A stretch of 64,000 nt of DNA from the NCBI RefSeq assembly GCF_014649535.1, contig NZ_BMTF01000010.1, positions 144,337-208,336 on the forward strand, written 5' to 3'. A program made the position numbers and the translations under genes. A model generated the notes under the pieces. The model did no database searches. It was not told where the DNA came from and saw nothing but the letters and a program-made list of their open reading frames with translations. This stretch comes from Streptomyces gelaticus. GTDB lineage: Bacteria; Actinomycetota; Actinomycetes; Streptomycetales; Streptomycetaceae. Shown in pieces: positions 41,044-49,252 of this stretch (positions are counted from its first letter, which is position 1; each line of letters begins with the position of its first letter).

Positions 41044-42194
41044 CGAGGGTCGGCCTGGTGGTCAACCCGGTCGCCGGGCTCGGCGGCCGGGTGGGCCTGG
41101 GCGGCACCGACGGGCCGGACCGGGCCCGCACGGCACTGTCGCTGGGCGCACGCCCACTGGCGGGGGTGCGTGCGGCCGCGGCCCTGGGTGAACTGGCGGC
41201 GCGTGCGGGCGAGTCGCCCCGGGACGGGCTGCTCGTCGTCACCGCCGCCGGTCCCCTGGGCGCCGAGTCCGTCGCCGCCGCGGGGCTCACGGAACGGATC
41301 GTGTACGCCGCCGGCGCCGGCCGGGACACCTCGGCCGAGGACACGGCCGCCGCGGTGCGCGCCGTGGTCGCCCAGGGTGTCGGCCTCCTGCTCTTCGCGG
41401 GCGGCGACGGCACTGCGCGGGATGTGCTCGGCGCCCTCGGCTCCCCCGGCGGCGTATCCTGCCCGGTCCTCGGCGTGCCGACCGGTGTGAAGATGCACTC
41501 GGCCGTCTTCGCCGTCAGCCCGCGCGCCGCGGGCGAGGTCGCGGCGGCGTGGCTCGCCGGCCCGGGCAGGGTCCGGCTGCGGGACGCCGAGGTGATGGAC
41601 CGCGACGAGGACGCCCTGGGCGCAGGACGCGTCACCTCCCGGCTGTTCGGGTGGCTGCCCGTCCCCGACGTACCGGTGCGTGTGCAGCAGCGCAAGACCG
41701 GCAGCACCGCCCCCGCGCCGGAGGCGGTCGGCGGGATCGCGGCCGAGGTCGCCGAGCGGGTCGGGGCCGGGCTGCTCGCACTCGGCCCCGGCAGCACCAC
41801 CCGGGCGGTGGCGGCCGCGCTCGGCGCGGACGTGTCGCTCACCGGGGTCGACGTGCTCGCCCTGCGGCCGGGCCGGCCGCCCCGGGTCGTGGCCCGCGAC
41901 GCGGGCGAGGACGCCCTCCTCGCCCTGGGACCTGTCTGGATCGCCCTCTCCCCCATCGGCGGCCAGGGCTTCCTCCTGGGCCGCGGCAACCAGCAGATCT
42001 CACCGCGCGTCCTGCGCGCGGCGGGCGGCCGCGAGCGCCTGCTCGTGCTGTGCACCGAAGCGAAACTGGCCGCGCTCGGCGGCCGCCCCCTCCTCCTGGA
42101 CACCGGCGACGACGCGCTCGACGCGGAGTTGTCCGGCCATCTTCCTGTCATCACCGGCAGGCGGCAGACCTCGCTGTACCGCCTGGCCAGGTGA
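41040..42194 (+). CDS. ATP-NAD kinase family protein (COG3199 / AcoX-like)
   Basis: The 384-residue protein begins VGLVVNPVAGLGGRVGLGGT, the entry of COG3199 proteins. It holds the nucleotide loop LLLFAGGDGTARDVLGALGS with the GGDGT signature of NAD and diacylglycerol kinases. Later stretches VLGVPTGVKMHSAVFAVSPR and LLALGPGSTTRAVAAALGAD are also typical. AcoX proteins of this family occur in acetoin operons with unsettled function. GTG 41040 overlaps the GcvPB-like stop. Its place in the operon hints at phosphorylation of a nucleotide or small metabolite linked to the upstream enzyme; this is not shown. Confidence 0.8.
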   Translation: MTRVGLVVNPVAGLGGRVGLGGTDGPDRARTALSLGARPLAGVRAAAALGELAARAGESPRDGLLVVTAAGPLGAESVAAAGLTERIVYAAGAGRDTSAEDTAAAVRAVVAQGVGLLLFAGGDGTARDVLGALGSPGGVSCPVLGVPTGVKMHSAVFAVSPRAAGEVAAAWLAGPGRVRLRDAEVMDRDEDALGAGRVTSRLFGWLPVPDVPVRVQQRKTGSTAPAPEAVGGIAAEVAERVGAGLLALGPGSTTRAVAAALGADVSLTGVDVLALRPGRPPRVVARDAGEDALLALGPVWIALSPIGGQGFLLGRGNQQISPRVLRAAGGRERLLVLCTEAKLAALGGRPLLLDTGDDALDAELSGHLPVITGRRQTSLYRLAR

Positions 42195-42229
42195 GCACGT
42201 ATCCCCGACACCGGACACAAGGAGCCAAG

Positions 42230-42976
42230 ATGATCTCTCTCGACGGCAAGCGTGCGATCGTGACCGGCGGCGGAGCCGGCATCGGCCGCGCCACCGCCCA
42301 GGTGCTCGCCGAGCTCGGCGCCCGTGTGGTGATCGCCGACATCGACACGGACGGCGGCGAACGCACCGCGAAGGACACCGGCGGGACCTTCGTGCGCTGC
42401 GACGTGTCTCGGCGCGAGGACTGCGAGGCCGTCGTGCACACGGCGCAGGAGCGGTTCGGCGGAGTGGACGTCCTCTTCAACAACGCCGGCATCATCCGCC
42501 GCTCCACGGTCTGCGAGATCACCGAGGACGACTGGGACCTGGTGATGGCCGTCAACATCCGCTCGGTGATGCTGATGAGCCGACTCGTGATCCCGGGGAT
42601 GGCGGCACTGGGCGGCGGCTCCATCGTCAACACCGGCTCCGGGTGGGGCATCCGCGGCGGTAACCGGGCCGTCTCGTACTGCGCGTCGAAGGGCGCCGTC
42701 GTCAACATGACCCGCGCCATGGCCATCGACCACGGCCCCGACAACATCCGCGTCAACTGCGTCTGCCCCGGTGACACGGCGACCGGGATGCTCGCCGAGG
42801 AGGCCCGCCAGCTCGGCGAGAGCTCCGACGCCTTCTACGCCGACGCCGCGGACCGGCCGCTGGGCCGGATAGGGCAGCCCCGGGACATCGCCCAGACCGT
42901 GGCGTTCCTCGCCTCCGACGCCTCGGCGTTCCTGAGCGGAGCCATCATCCCGGTCGACGGCGCCGGTACCGCGTGA
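42230..42976 (+). CDS. Short-chain dehydrogenase/reductase
   Basis: The 248-residue NAD(P)-dependent oxidoreductase has the cofactor motif TGGGAGIG at residues 12-19, then DI after the second strand (favouring NAD(H)). NNAGI follows, and the catalytic Ser-Tyr-Lys set is in NTGSGWG and YCASK. The C-terminal phrase FLASDASAFLSGAIIPVDGA is standard for classical SDRs. ATG 42230 has AGGAG upstream and lies 35 bases after the kinase-like gene, so it belongs to the same operon. It likely oxidises or reduces an alcohol/ketone produced by, or feeding, the GcvP-like enzyme. Confidence 0.9.
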   Translation: MISLDGKRAIVTGGGAGIGRATAQVLAELGARVVIADIDTDGGERTAKDTGGTFVRCDVSRREDCEAVVHTAQERFGGVDVLFNNAGIIRRSTVCEITEDDWDLVMAVNIRSVMLMSRLVIPGMAALGGGSIVNTGSGWGIRGGNRAVSYCASKGAVVNMTRAMAIDHGPDNIRVNCVCPGDTATGMLAEEARQLGESSDAFYADAADRPLGRIGQPRDIAQTVAFLASDASAFLSGAIIPVDGAGTA

Positions 42977-43025
42977 CCCGCCGGTAGCGGATAATCGACC
43001 GGACCGAAGGGGAGGGCAGCCTCAC

Positions 43026-43667
43026 ATGCCAATCGAAAACCGCCCGCTGCGCGAACAGGTCAAGGAGGAACTGATCAAGCGCCTCGGGCGCGGCACGATC
43101 GCGACCAGTGAGCCGATCAACGAGGGGCAGCTCGCCACCGAACTCGGCGTCAGCCGTACACCGCTGCGCGAGGCACTGATCACGCTGGAGCGCGAGGGCG
43201 TCATCACCAGCGAGCGCGGCAAGGGCTTCCGTTTCACCCCGCTCAGCGCGCAGGAGTTCCGTGACCTGACCGCGATCGTCGCGACGCTGGAGGCGCTCGC
43301 CCTGGAGTCCAGCGATTCCGGGCACCTGGCGGCGACGGCCCCCCGCCTGCTGGCGGAGGCGCGCGCGTTCTCGGCCCCGCAGGCGCCGCACGACGTCATA
43401 GAGCGTTACGACGACGCCTGGCACGACCTGCTGCTCTCCGGCTGCACCAACGACCGGCTGATGAAGCTGATCACCTCCCTGAAGGTGACGATGCACCGCT
43501 ACGAGCGGGTGGCCCTGGGCGACCAGGACATCCTGGAGCGTTCGGCAAAGGAGCACGAACGGATCGCCGAGTGCCTGCAGCGCGGCGACGTGGACGCGGC
43601 CGTCGCGGCACTCAAGGAGAACTGGAACAGCGGGATGCACCGGATCCTGGAGCATCTGAAGGACTGA
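43026..43667 (+). CDS. GntR-family regulator with FCD-type C-terminus
   Basis: The 213-residue protein has a winged helix near residues 5-70 (EQVKEELIKRLGRGTIATSE, then LGVSRTPLREALITLEREGV). The helical effector domain has the FCD features D..WH (YDDAWHDLLLSG), KVTMHRYE and EHERIAECL, which form a metal/ligand pocket. It is 49 bases behind the SDR on the same strand and is the last gene of the cluster, so it probably controls it in response to a small carboxylate. The inverted repeat at 37948-37963 is a candidate target. Confidence 0.88.
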   Translation: MPIENRPLREQVKEELIKRLGRGTIATSEPINEGQLATELGVSRTPLREALITLEREGVITSERGKGFRFTPLSAQEFRDLTAIVATLEALALESSDSGHLAATAPRLLAEARAFSAPQAPHDVIERYDDAWHDLLLSGCTNDRLMKLITSLKVTMHRYERVALGDQDILERSAKEHERIAECLQRGDVDAAVAALKENWNSGMHRILEHLKD

Positions 43668-43900
43668 CGCCGCACGGCGGCGGTGCGGGCCCGACACGGT
43701 CCTGACCCGCACCGCCCTTCGGAGTCCGATCATGCGGTCACAGTCCCTGGGCGAGTGGCGGTCGAGGGCCACGTCAGGAAGAGGGCTGCACGGGACGACA
43801 CCTGCACATAGGCTGCCCTCCCAAAGACGCGCGCCGACGGGCCGGGACCGGGGCACGTGAGCGCGGCACGATCCGGACGAGAGGCCATAGGAGCCGCCCC

Positions 43901-44641
43901 GTGTTCTATCACGTACTCAAATACGTCTTCATCGGGCCGCTGCTGCGCTTGCTCTTCCGCCCCAGGATCGAGGGCCTGGAGCACATCCCCGAGGACGGCG
44001 CGGCCATCGTCGCCGGAAACCACTTGTCGTTCTCCGACCACTTCCTGATGCCGGCGATCCTCAAACGGCGCATCACGTTCCTCGCCAAGGCCGAGTACTT
44101 CACCGGCCCGGGAGTGAAGGGGCGGCTGACCGCCGCCTTCTTCCGCAGCATCGGGCAGATCCCGGTGGACCGTTCCGGCAAGGAGGCCGGACAGGCGGCG
44201 ATCCGGGAAGGGCTCGGGGTGCTGAGCAGGGGCGAACTGCTGGGCATCTACCCGGAGGGCACCCGTTCGCACGACGGCCGGCTCTACAAGGGCAAGGTGG
44301 GCGTGGCCGTAATGGCGATCAAGGCGCAGGTGCCCGTGGTGCCGTGCGCGATGGTCGGTACGTTCGAGATCCAGCCGCCGGGGCAGGTCGTCCCGAGCAT
44401 CCGGCGCGTCACCATCCGCTTCGGTGAGCCGCTGGACTTCTCCCGCTACGCGGGCCTGGAGAACCAGAAGGCCGCGATCCGGGCCGTCACCGACGAGATC
44501 ATGTACGCGATCCTGGGGCTCTCGGGTCAGGAGTACGTCGACGAGTACGCGGTCAAGGTGAAGGCGGCGCAGGCCGAACAGGGCGGGCAGCCGAAGAAGT
44601 TCCCGAAACTGCGACGCCGACGGCGGATCCGCGCTCGGTGA
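43901..44641 (+). CDS. 1-acyl-sn-glycerol-3-phosphate acyltransferase (PlsC-like)
   Basis: The 246-residue membrane-associated acyltransferase transfers an acyl chain to lysophosphatidate or a related acceptor. NHLSFSDH (HxxxxD active site), RSIGQIPVDRSGKEAGQAAI and IYPEGTRSHDGRLYKGKVGV are the four-block signature of the family. A basic C-terminal tail (KFPKLRRRRRIRAR) may bind membranes. GTG 43901 has AGGAG upstream. It stands alone ahead of the epimerase gene. Confidence 0.92.
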   Translation: MFYHVLKYVFIGPLLRLLFRPRIEGLEHIPEDGAAIVAGNHLSFSDHFLMPAILKRRITFLAKAEYFTGPGVKGRLTAAFFRSIGQIPVDRSGKEAGQAAIREGLGVLSRGELLGIYPEGTRSHDGRLYKGKVGVAVMAIKAQVPVVPCAMVGTFEIQPPGQVVPSIRRVTIRFGEPLDFSRYAGLENQKAAIRAVTDEIMYAILGLSGQEYVDEYAVKVKAAQAEQGGQPKKFPKLRRRRRIRAR

Positions 44642-44671
44642 ACGACGATGTCCCAGGTGCCCGCCCGGCCC

Positions 44672-44677
44672 TAGCGT
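44672..44677 (+). promoter_or_regulatory. Candidate -10 box implying a leaderless transcript
   Basis: TAGCGT lies 7 bases before ATG 44685, the distance at which transcription would start on or next to the start codon. No ribosome site precedes that ATG. Leaderless mRNAs are common in Streptomyces. Confidence 0.4.
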
Positions 44678-44684
44678 GGGCCGC

Positions 44685-45734
44685 ATGAGCAAGGGAAAAG
44701 CATGGGTGCTGGGGGCGACGGGACAGATCGGGCGGGTGGCCGTTCGGTCGCTCGTCGAGGACGGCTGGGAGGTGACGGCCGCCTCGCGCGGCGGCGGCCG
44801 GGACGCACGGTGGGACGAGGCGGTACGCACGACGGCTCTGGACCGGGACGCCGACGGTGCGCTCGCGGCGGCGCTGGGTGACGGCTGCGACGTACTGGTG
44901 GACATGGTGGCGTACAACGCGGGTCACGCCCGTCAGCTGACCGCTCTCGCGGACCGGATCGGTTCGGCGGTGGTCATCTCCAGCGGTGCGGTGTACGAGG
45001 ACGACCGGGGCCGCAGCTTCGACACGCAGGGCGAACCCGACGGCTCCCCGCACTACCCGCTGCCGATCCCGGAGTCGCAGCGCACCTTGCCGGCCGGCGA
45101 AGCGACGTACGGGACACGGAAGATCCGGCTGGAGCGGGATCTGCTGGCGGCCGGGGACGCGCTGCCGGTGACGCTGCTGCGGGCCGGGGCGATTCACGGG
45201 GAGTACTGCCGCTCGCCGCGCGAGCTGTATTTCGTGAAGCGGCTCCTGGACGGCCGCACCCGGCGGGTGCTCGCGTTCGACGGGAAGTCCCGCTTCCACC
45301 CGGTCCATGCCTCCAACCTGGCTGAGCTGATCCGGCTGGCCGCCCTGCGGCCCGGTTCGCGGGTGCTCAACGCCGGGGATCCGCAGGCGCCGACGGTCGC
45401 GGAGATCGGCGAGGCCGTGGACGCGGCGCTCGGCCGCACGACCACGACGGTACTGATGGCGGGCGCTCCCGGGGAGGACGGCGTCGGCTCGACGCCCTGG
45501 AGCGCCGCCCACCCCATCGTGTACGACATGACGGCCGCCGCGCGCGAGCTCGGGTACCGGCCGGTCACGGACTACGCGCAGTCGCTCCCCGCAACGGTCG
45601 AGTGGATCGCAGCACAGCTGGAGGGCAGGGACTGGACCGAGGCCTTCCCCGACATGCTGCGGGCGTACGGGAAGAAGCTCTTCGACTACGCGGCGGAGGA
45701 CGCCTGGCTGGAGGCCTACGACCGGAAGGCATGA
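44685..45734 (+). CDS. NAD-dependent epimerase/dehydratase family protein
   Basis: The 349-residue extended-SDR protein has the cofactor motif VLGATGQIG near its start, then VISSGAVYED and an active-site-like YGTRK. The substrate half includes LRAGAIHGEYCRSPRELYFV and HPVHASNLAELIRLAALRPG. It resembles nucleoside-sugar or reductase-type extended SDRs; substrate unknown. The start at 44685 is supported by the leaderless-type promoter. A GTG at 44676 is the alternative. The gene marks the end of the compact region; after it gene density falls. Confidence 0.85.
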   Translation: MSKGKAWVLGATGQIGRVAVRSLVEDGWEVTAASRGGGRDARWDEAVRTTALDRDADGALAAALGDGCDVLVDMVAYNAGHARQLTALADRIGSAVVISSGAVYEDDRGRSFDTQGEPDGSPHYPLPIPESQRTLPAGEATYGTRKIRLERDLLAAGDALPVTLLRAGAIHGEYCRSPRELYFVKRLLDGRTRRVLAFDGKSRFHPVHASNLAELIRLAALRPGSRVLNAGDPQAPTVAEIGEAVDAALGRTTTTVLMAGAPGEDGVGSTPWSAAHPIVYDMTAAARELGYRPVTDYAQSLPATVEWIAAQLEGRDWTEAFPDMLRAYGKKLFDYAAEDAWLEAYDRKA

Positions 45735-46101
45735 GACACGGCCCGGCGGTGTCCGCTCCACCGGGGGGCCGAAGAGTTCGTCCAGCGTTTCGTCCGCTGA
45801 CACCGCGCAGCAGGCGTGTGCCGGAGACGACCGCCGCGGCCGGGCACGGCCGGTCCGGCGAGCGGAGTGAGGACGACACTCTCCCCGGCAGGCGTGCTTC
45901 GGGTCACTTCTCGACGAACGCCGGTTCCACAACATGGAGTTGACCCGCAGCGGTGCGGGCGGCCCGCCGCTCACCCTCGCCGTGCGGGCGCCCCGGCCTC
46001 GGCGCGGTGCTCATCGGCGGCCGACGTCTGGACACCGCCGCCGGCCGCGCCCGGCGCGCACGCCGGAGCCGGCCCTGGTGGGCCGGCCTGCGCCCGGACA
46101 T
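45735..46101. other. Non-coding stretch between epimerase and antitoxin genes
   Basis: Open frames here are arginine- and proline-rich products of GC skew and match nothing I recognise. Apart from the hairpin at its right edge, which belongs to the antitoxin gene, I see no feature. Confidence 0.5.
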
Positions 46102-46139
46102 GCCGGGTACCCCCGCCGCAGCGGACGGGGGTACCCGGC
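46102..46139 (-). terminator. 14-bp perfect hairpin after the antitoxin gene
   Basis: GCCGGGTACCCCCG (46102-46115) and CGGGGGTACCCGGC (46126-46139) pair perfectly around a 10-base loop. The hairpin begins 31 bases past the antitoxin stop on the minus strand. It is probably its transcription terminator; no U-run follows. Confidence 0.65.
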
Positions 46140-46170
46140 CTTCCCGCCTCATGGGCCGCCGGCGCGGTGC

Positions 46171-46455
46171 TCAGCTGCCCGGCTCGTGGTGCCCCCTGTG
46201 CTCAGCCGCGATGCCGAAGCGGCGCCGTTCGCCGGGAGCGGACACCGATGAGCCGATCGAGGAGACCGAGCTGATCACCTGCTCCTCGGCGTCCGTCCCG
46301 CTCTTCTCCAGTCGCTCCAGGTCAGCGGCCGAGACGAGCGCCACCAGCGGCTTGCCGTGCCGCGTCACGACCACGCGCTCACCGCCGTAGACGACACGGT
46401 TGATCAGTTCGGCGAGCTCAGCCCGGGCTTGCGTCACCGGAATCTCGTAGGCCAT
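46171..46455 (-). CDS. Phd/YefM-family antitoxin without visible toxin
   Basis: The 94-residue protein opens with the Phd DNA-binding domain: YEIPVTQARAELAELINRVV, then VVVTRHGKPLVALVSAADLE. The remainder is a serine-rich, basic tail (SSVSSIGSSVSAPGERRRFG) that is longer than in many YefM proteins. In complete systems a RelE/Doc toxin gene follows the antitoxin. Here the 31 downstream bases lead directly into a hairpin and no toxin-like frame exists on either side. It is therefore an orphan, or acts purely as a repressor. Confidence 0.82.
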   Translation of the reverse strand: MAYEIPVTQARAELAELINRVVYGGERVVVTRHGKPLVALVSAADLERLEKSGTDAEEQVISSVSSIGSSVSAPGERRRFGIAAEHRGHHEPGS

Positions 46456-47255
46456 GCTCCCTAGCTTATGTAATGTCCACCCGGTCCGCCGTGGTCCGTG
46501 GCGACAGCGAATATCCAGGTCAGAGGCTCTCGCGTGCTCCCGTGCGCTCTCGTTTGTGAGAGATGTGTGAGACGAGGTGAGACGAAGAGGTCTCTGGTCG
46601 CCCTGAATCCCGGCGATTCATGCTGAAGCCTCGGTAGCGGGGGCGGTGGCGGCGCCCCCACCGAGGACGGCCGGGCTGCCGGGGCCGGGGCGGCGGACCC
46701 GGTGGCGGGGGCGGAGGCGGCTCCATCGCCAGCAGCAGCGGCCCACCCGCGCGCAGCCGGGCACGTCGGCCCCAGTTCGCCGCCCCACCCAACTGACCAT
46801 CGTCGCGAATCACCTGCTGGTCGCACTCATCAATCACGGGTACCAGCACGACCAGTGGATCAGCGAGGTCCGTGCCGGCAACCTCGGCCACGCACTCCCT
46901 CCCGACCCGGAACCGGACTGGCTCTGCCGCATTGACGGCTACCTCGTCATCGACGGCCTGTAGGCGCTCTGGCCTCCAAAGCCGAAGGGGTGGGACGTCG
47001 ATCTTGATACCCACTACCACCCCCAGTCGGCCAGGCGCACTTCGCAGGCTCGACCGACGGCATCCACTCCGAGGGGGCCTTGTCGGCCTTGCTGCGCTCG
47101 TCTCACGAGTGTCCGGCGATAGAACGCCTCGACGGACGTACCCCGCTGTGAGGACGGTTGAGTGCTTCCTCCACACACCGCAAGAGCTTCACCTCGCGGG
47201 GTGCGGACGTCTGCGCCGCGCACCAGGACAACGCTCACCGTGCAATGACTGACGA
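46456..47255. other. Low-coding stretch with a possible remnant
   Basis: About 800 bases separate the antitoxin from the LacI gene. Direct repeats GTGAGACGA-G-GTGAGACGA near 46567-46586 stand out. One frame in 46770-46963 has protein-like composition and is listed separately. The rest shows no recognisable gene. Confidence 0.45.
46770..46963 (+). pseudogene. Unrecognised C-terminal protein fragment
   Basis: The plus-strand frame ending at 46963 reads QLTIVANHLLVALINHGYQH, DQWISEVRAGNLGHALPP and DWLCRIDGYLVIDGL, with balanced amino-acid composition. The upstream half of the same frame is arginine-rich noise. I take it as the tail of a lost gene. I do not recognise the family. Confidence 0.3.
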
Positions 47256-48356
47256 CTACAACAGCGGCGCACCCACGGGCCCGCCCGTGGATTCGCGTGC
47301 CATGAGGTGCGGCGTCAGGATCTCAGAGCGGATTTCCTCGCCGGCGATCCGGCGCAGCAGGAGGTTCACCGCCCGGCGTCCCTGTTCCGCCATGGGGGAG
47401 TGGACGCTCGTGAGCGGCACTGGCAGTTCCGCCACCAGGGGCGTGTCGTTGAAGCCGGCCAGTGCAACGTCCCGGCCGAGCCGCAGCCCGAGATCACGGG
47501 CCGCGCCTGCGGCACCGATGGCCGCGAAGTCGTTCACGGCGAAGAGAGCGGTCGGACGGTCTTCCTGCATGGCGAGCAGATTGTGCGCGGCGTGTCTGCC
47601 CCCCGCGGTATCGAAGGCCGAGTGCACGACCCGCGAGGCGGGCAGCGGCAGTCCCGCCTCGCGGTAGCGCTCGACGAATCCCTCGGTCCGATCTGCTCCG
47701 GTGCTGGCAAAAGGCTCGCCCGCGATGACCCCCACCGACGTGTGCCCCAAGGCCAAAAGATGCTCGGCGACCAGCCGCCCGCCCAGTCTGTCGTCACACG
47801 TGACTGAGGTGTGCCCGGCGCTGGTGCGGCGGTTGACGAGAACAAAAGGTGTGGTGCGCAGGCCGGGCAGGTCGAGGGCTGCTCCGTCCAGGTGCGCGTC
47901 GCCGATGACCAGGCCGTCGACACGACGGGCCAGCACCATGGTGATCCGCTCCCGCTGGAGCGCCGGATCGTCGTGCGTGTTGGTGACGAAGGCCGACAGG
48001 CCGTGCGACGCTGCGGCTTCCTCGGCGCCCTCGTAGATCGTGGCCATCACGATCTCGGACAGACGCGGCACGAGTACGCCGATCAAGTTGCTCCGGCGGG
48101 TGCGCAGACCGGTGGCCAACGGGTTGGGTCGGTAACCGAGTTCGTCCGCGAGGTTCCGGATACGGCGGGCGGTGTCGCCGGATGCGGCACGCGTGTGGCC
48201 GTCCTGCCGCCCGTTCAGCACACGCGAGACGGTCGAGACATGCAGGCCGAGTTGCTCGGCAATGCCCTGGAGCGTCACTGGTCCTTCGCCTGCCACGACG
48301 GCAACTTCTTTCCTCGTCCGACAACCTGCCCACGGCTGTGGAGCTTCCACGGTCAT
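47256..48356 (-). CDS. LacI-family transcriptional regulator
   Basis: The 366-residue frame has a LacI helix-turn-helix (VTLQGIAEQLGLHVSTVSRV followed by LNG). The hinge YRPNPLATGLRTRRSNLIGV leads into a periplasmic-binding-protein-like effector domain with VDGLVIGDAHLDG and ALFAVNDFAAIGAAGAARDL. The start is uncertain. ATG 48356 gives a 28-residue extension before VTLQ and has no ribosome site; GTG 48278, just at VTLQ, has a weak GAAGG. Two perfect palindromes lie 71 bases upstream and are very likely its operators. The controlled sugar is not evident from neighbours. Confidence 0.88.
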   Translation of the reverse strand: MTVEAPQPWAGCRTRKEVAVVAGEGPVTLQGIAEQLGLHVSTVSRVLNGRQDGHTRAASGDTARRIRNLADELGYRPNPLATGLRTRRSNLIGVLVPRLSEIVMATIYEGAEEAAASHGLSAFVTNTHDDPALQRERITMVLARRVDGLVIGDAHLDGAALDLPGLRTTPFVLVNRRTSAGHTSVTCDDRLGGRLVAEHLLALGHTSVGVIAGEPFASTGADRTEGFVERYREAGLPLPASRVVHSAFDTAGGRHAAHNLLAMQEDRPTALFAVNDFAAIGAAGAARDLGLRLGRDVALAGFNDTPLVAELPVPLTSVHSPMAEQGRRAVNLLLRRIAGEEIRSEILTPHLMARESTGGPVGAPLL

Positions 48357-48426
48357 GCCAATTGTGTCGTACCGCGCAGTGGCGGCACCGCCTCGGGCGT
48401 GGGCGCGACCGCGCGAGGCAAAGCGG

Positions 48427-48453
48427 GCCAAACGTTTGGCCCAAACGTTTGGG
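48427..48453. promoter_or_regulatory. Double LacI operator: two overlapping 14-bp perfect palindromes
   Basis: GCCAAACGTTTGGC (48427-48440) and CCCAAACGTTTGGG (48440-48453) are each perfect palindromes with an AACGTT core and share one base. Their centres are 13 bases apart, a little over one helical turn. They lie between the lacI start and the divergent membrane-protein gene. A possible -10 (CATACT) sits at 48459-48464. Cooperative binding of two LacI dimers is inferred. Confidence 0.75.
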
Positions 48454-48533
48454 TGCTGCATACTGGCGGCACACCGAGACATCAACAACTCTGACGGCCA
48501 AGGGATTTGGCCTCGAAACTCCAAGGGGGCGCA

Positions 48534-49100
48534 GTGGAAGAGGTGGCGTTCTCCGATCACGTGGCCGAGGCGTTCCGGGAAGCGATCAAAGGCGCGGACC
48601 TGGGCGAGGTGCGCTACATGGTCGGAGCGCGGAGGCGTGGCGGTTCCTGGTTCGATCTGCTGACAGCCCTGTTCTTCGCGCTCCTCATCGGCGGCCTGAC
48701 GACCTGGGGTGTGGTGGCCGGTTGGCCTGACTTTCCGTTCCCGGTCGTCATGGGCTTGTCGATCGGCTATCTCGTGAGCCTCACGGCTCTGGGAATCGCT
48801 TGGAGCAAACGCCCCCGTATCCGGTATCCGGCAACGTGGGTGGCCGTGTGGGACGAAGGGGTGGGCTGGCTCCCGGAGGGCGGCACGCCCACGGTCGTGA
48901 GCTGGGACGAGGTCGAGGAGGCGCGGCACACCGTGACCTCGGTGCGAGACGGCTTCGGCAAGGAGTTCAACCGGACACACAGACTGATGGTTGTGCCAGT
49001 GTCAAACCCAGTCCAGCGCCGCCGACTGTATCTGGAGCCCGAGTTTCCGTTCGTGGAAGAGATAGCGACCTTTGTGGCGATGCGGGCACACGCTCCCTGA
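48534..49100 (+). CDS. Conserved hypothetical membrane protein
   Basis: The 188-residue protein starts at GTG 48534 behind AAGGGGGC. A polar N-terminal 40 residues precede two hydrophobic helices (LLTALFFALLIGGLTTWGVV and VVMGLSIGYLVSLTALGIAW). A soluble C-terminal domain of about 100 residues follows, with VAVWDEGVGWLPEGGTPTVV then SWDEVEEA, suggesting a PH-like or beta-sheet fold. It is divergent from lacI and lies just downstream of the double operator, so it may be a LacI target. I do not recognise a function. Confidence 0.7.
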   Translation: MEEVAFSDHVAEAFREAIKGADLGEVRYMVGARRRGGSWFDLLTALFFALLIGGLTTWGVVAGWPDFPFPVVMGLSIGYLVSLTALGIAWSKRPRIRYPATWVAVWDEGVGWLPEGGTPTVVSWDEVEEARHTVTSVRDGFGKEFNRTHRLMVVPVSNPVQRRRLYLEPEFPFVEEIATFVAMRAHAP

Positions 49101-49252
49101 GGCGCTACGAACTCGAACAGGACCGGCACGAACTGCAGAGAGTCTCCCTGCTGCCCTGCCGTGATCAGCACCGACACCGAAGGTGGCCAGGTGTTCTGTC
49201 CTGGGAGGTTGTGGACGGGTGATTCAGGTCTCGACTGAGGGCTCTTGAACGG
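49101..49252. other. Junction before transposon remnants
   Basis: This short stretch holds no gene. Its right end leads into IS481-like terminal sequence. Confidence 0.35.

Noticed and set aside
46102..46139. The hairpin considered as an attachment site or recombination site
   Set aside because: No integrase gene or flanking repeat is present, and its position right behind the antitoxin stop is simply explained as a terminator.
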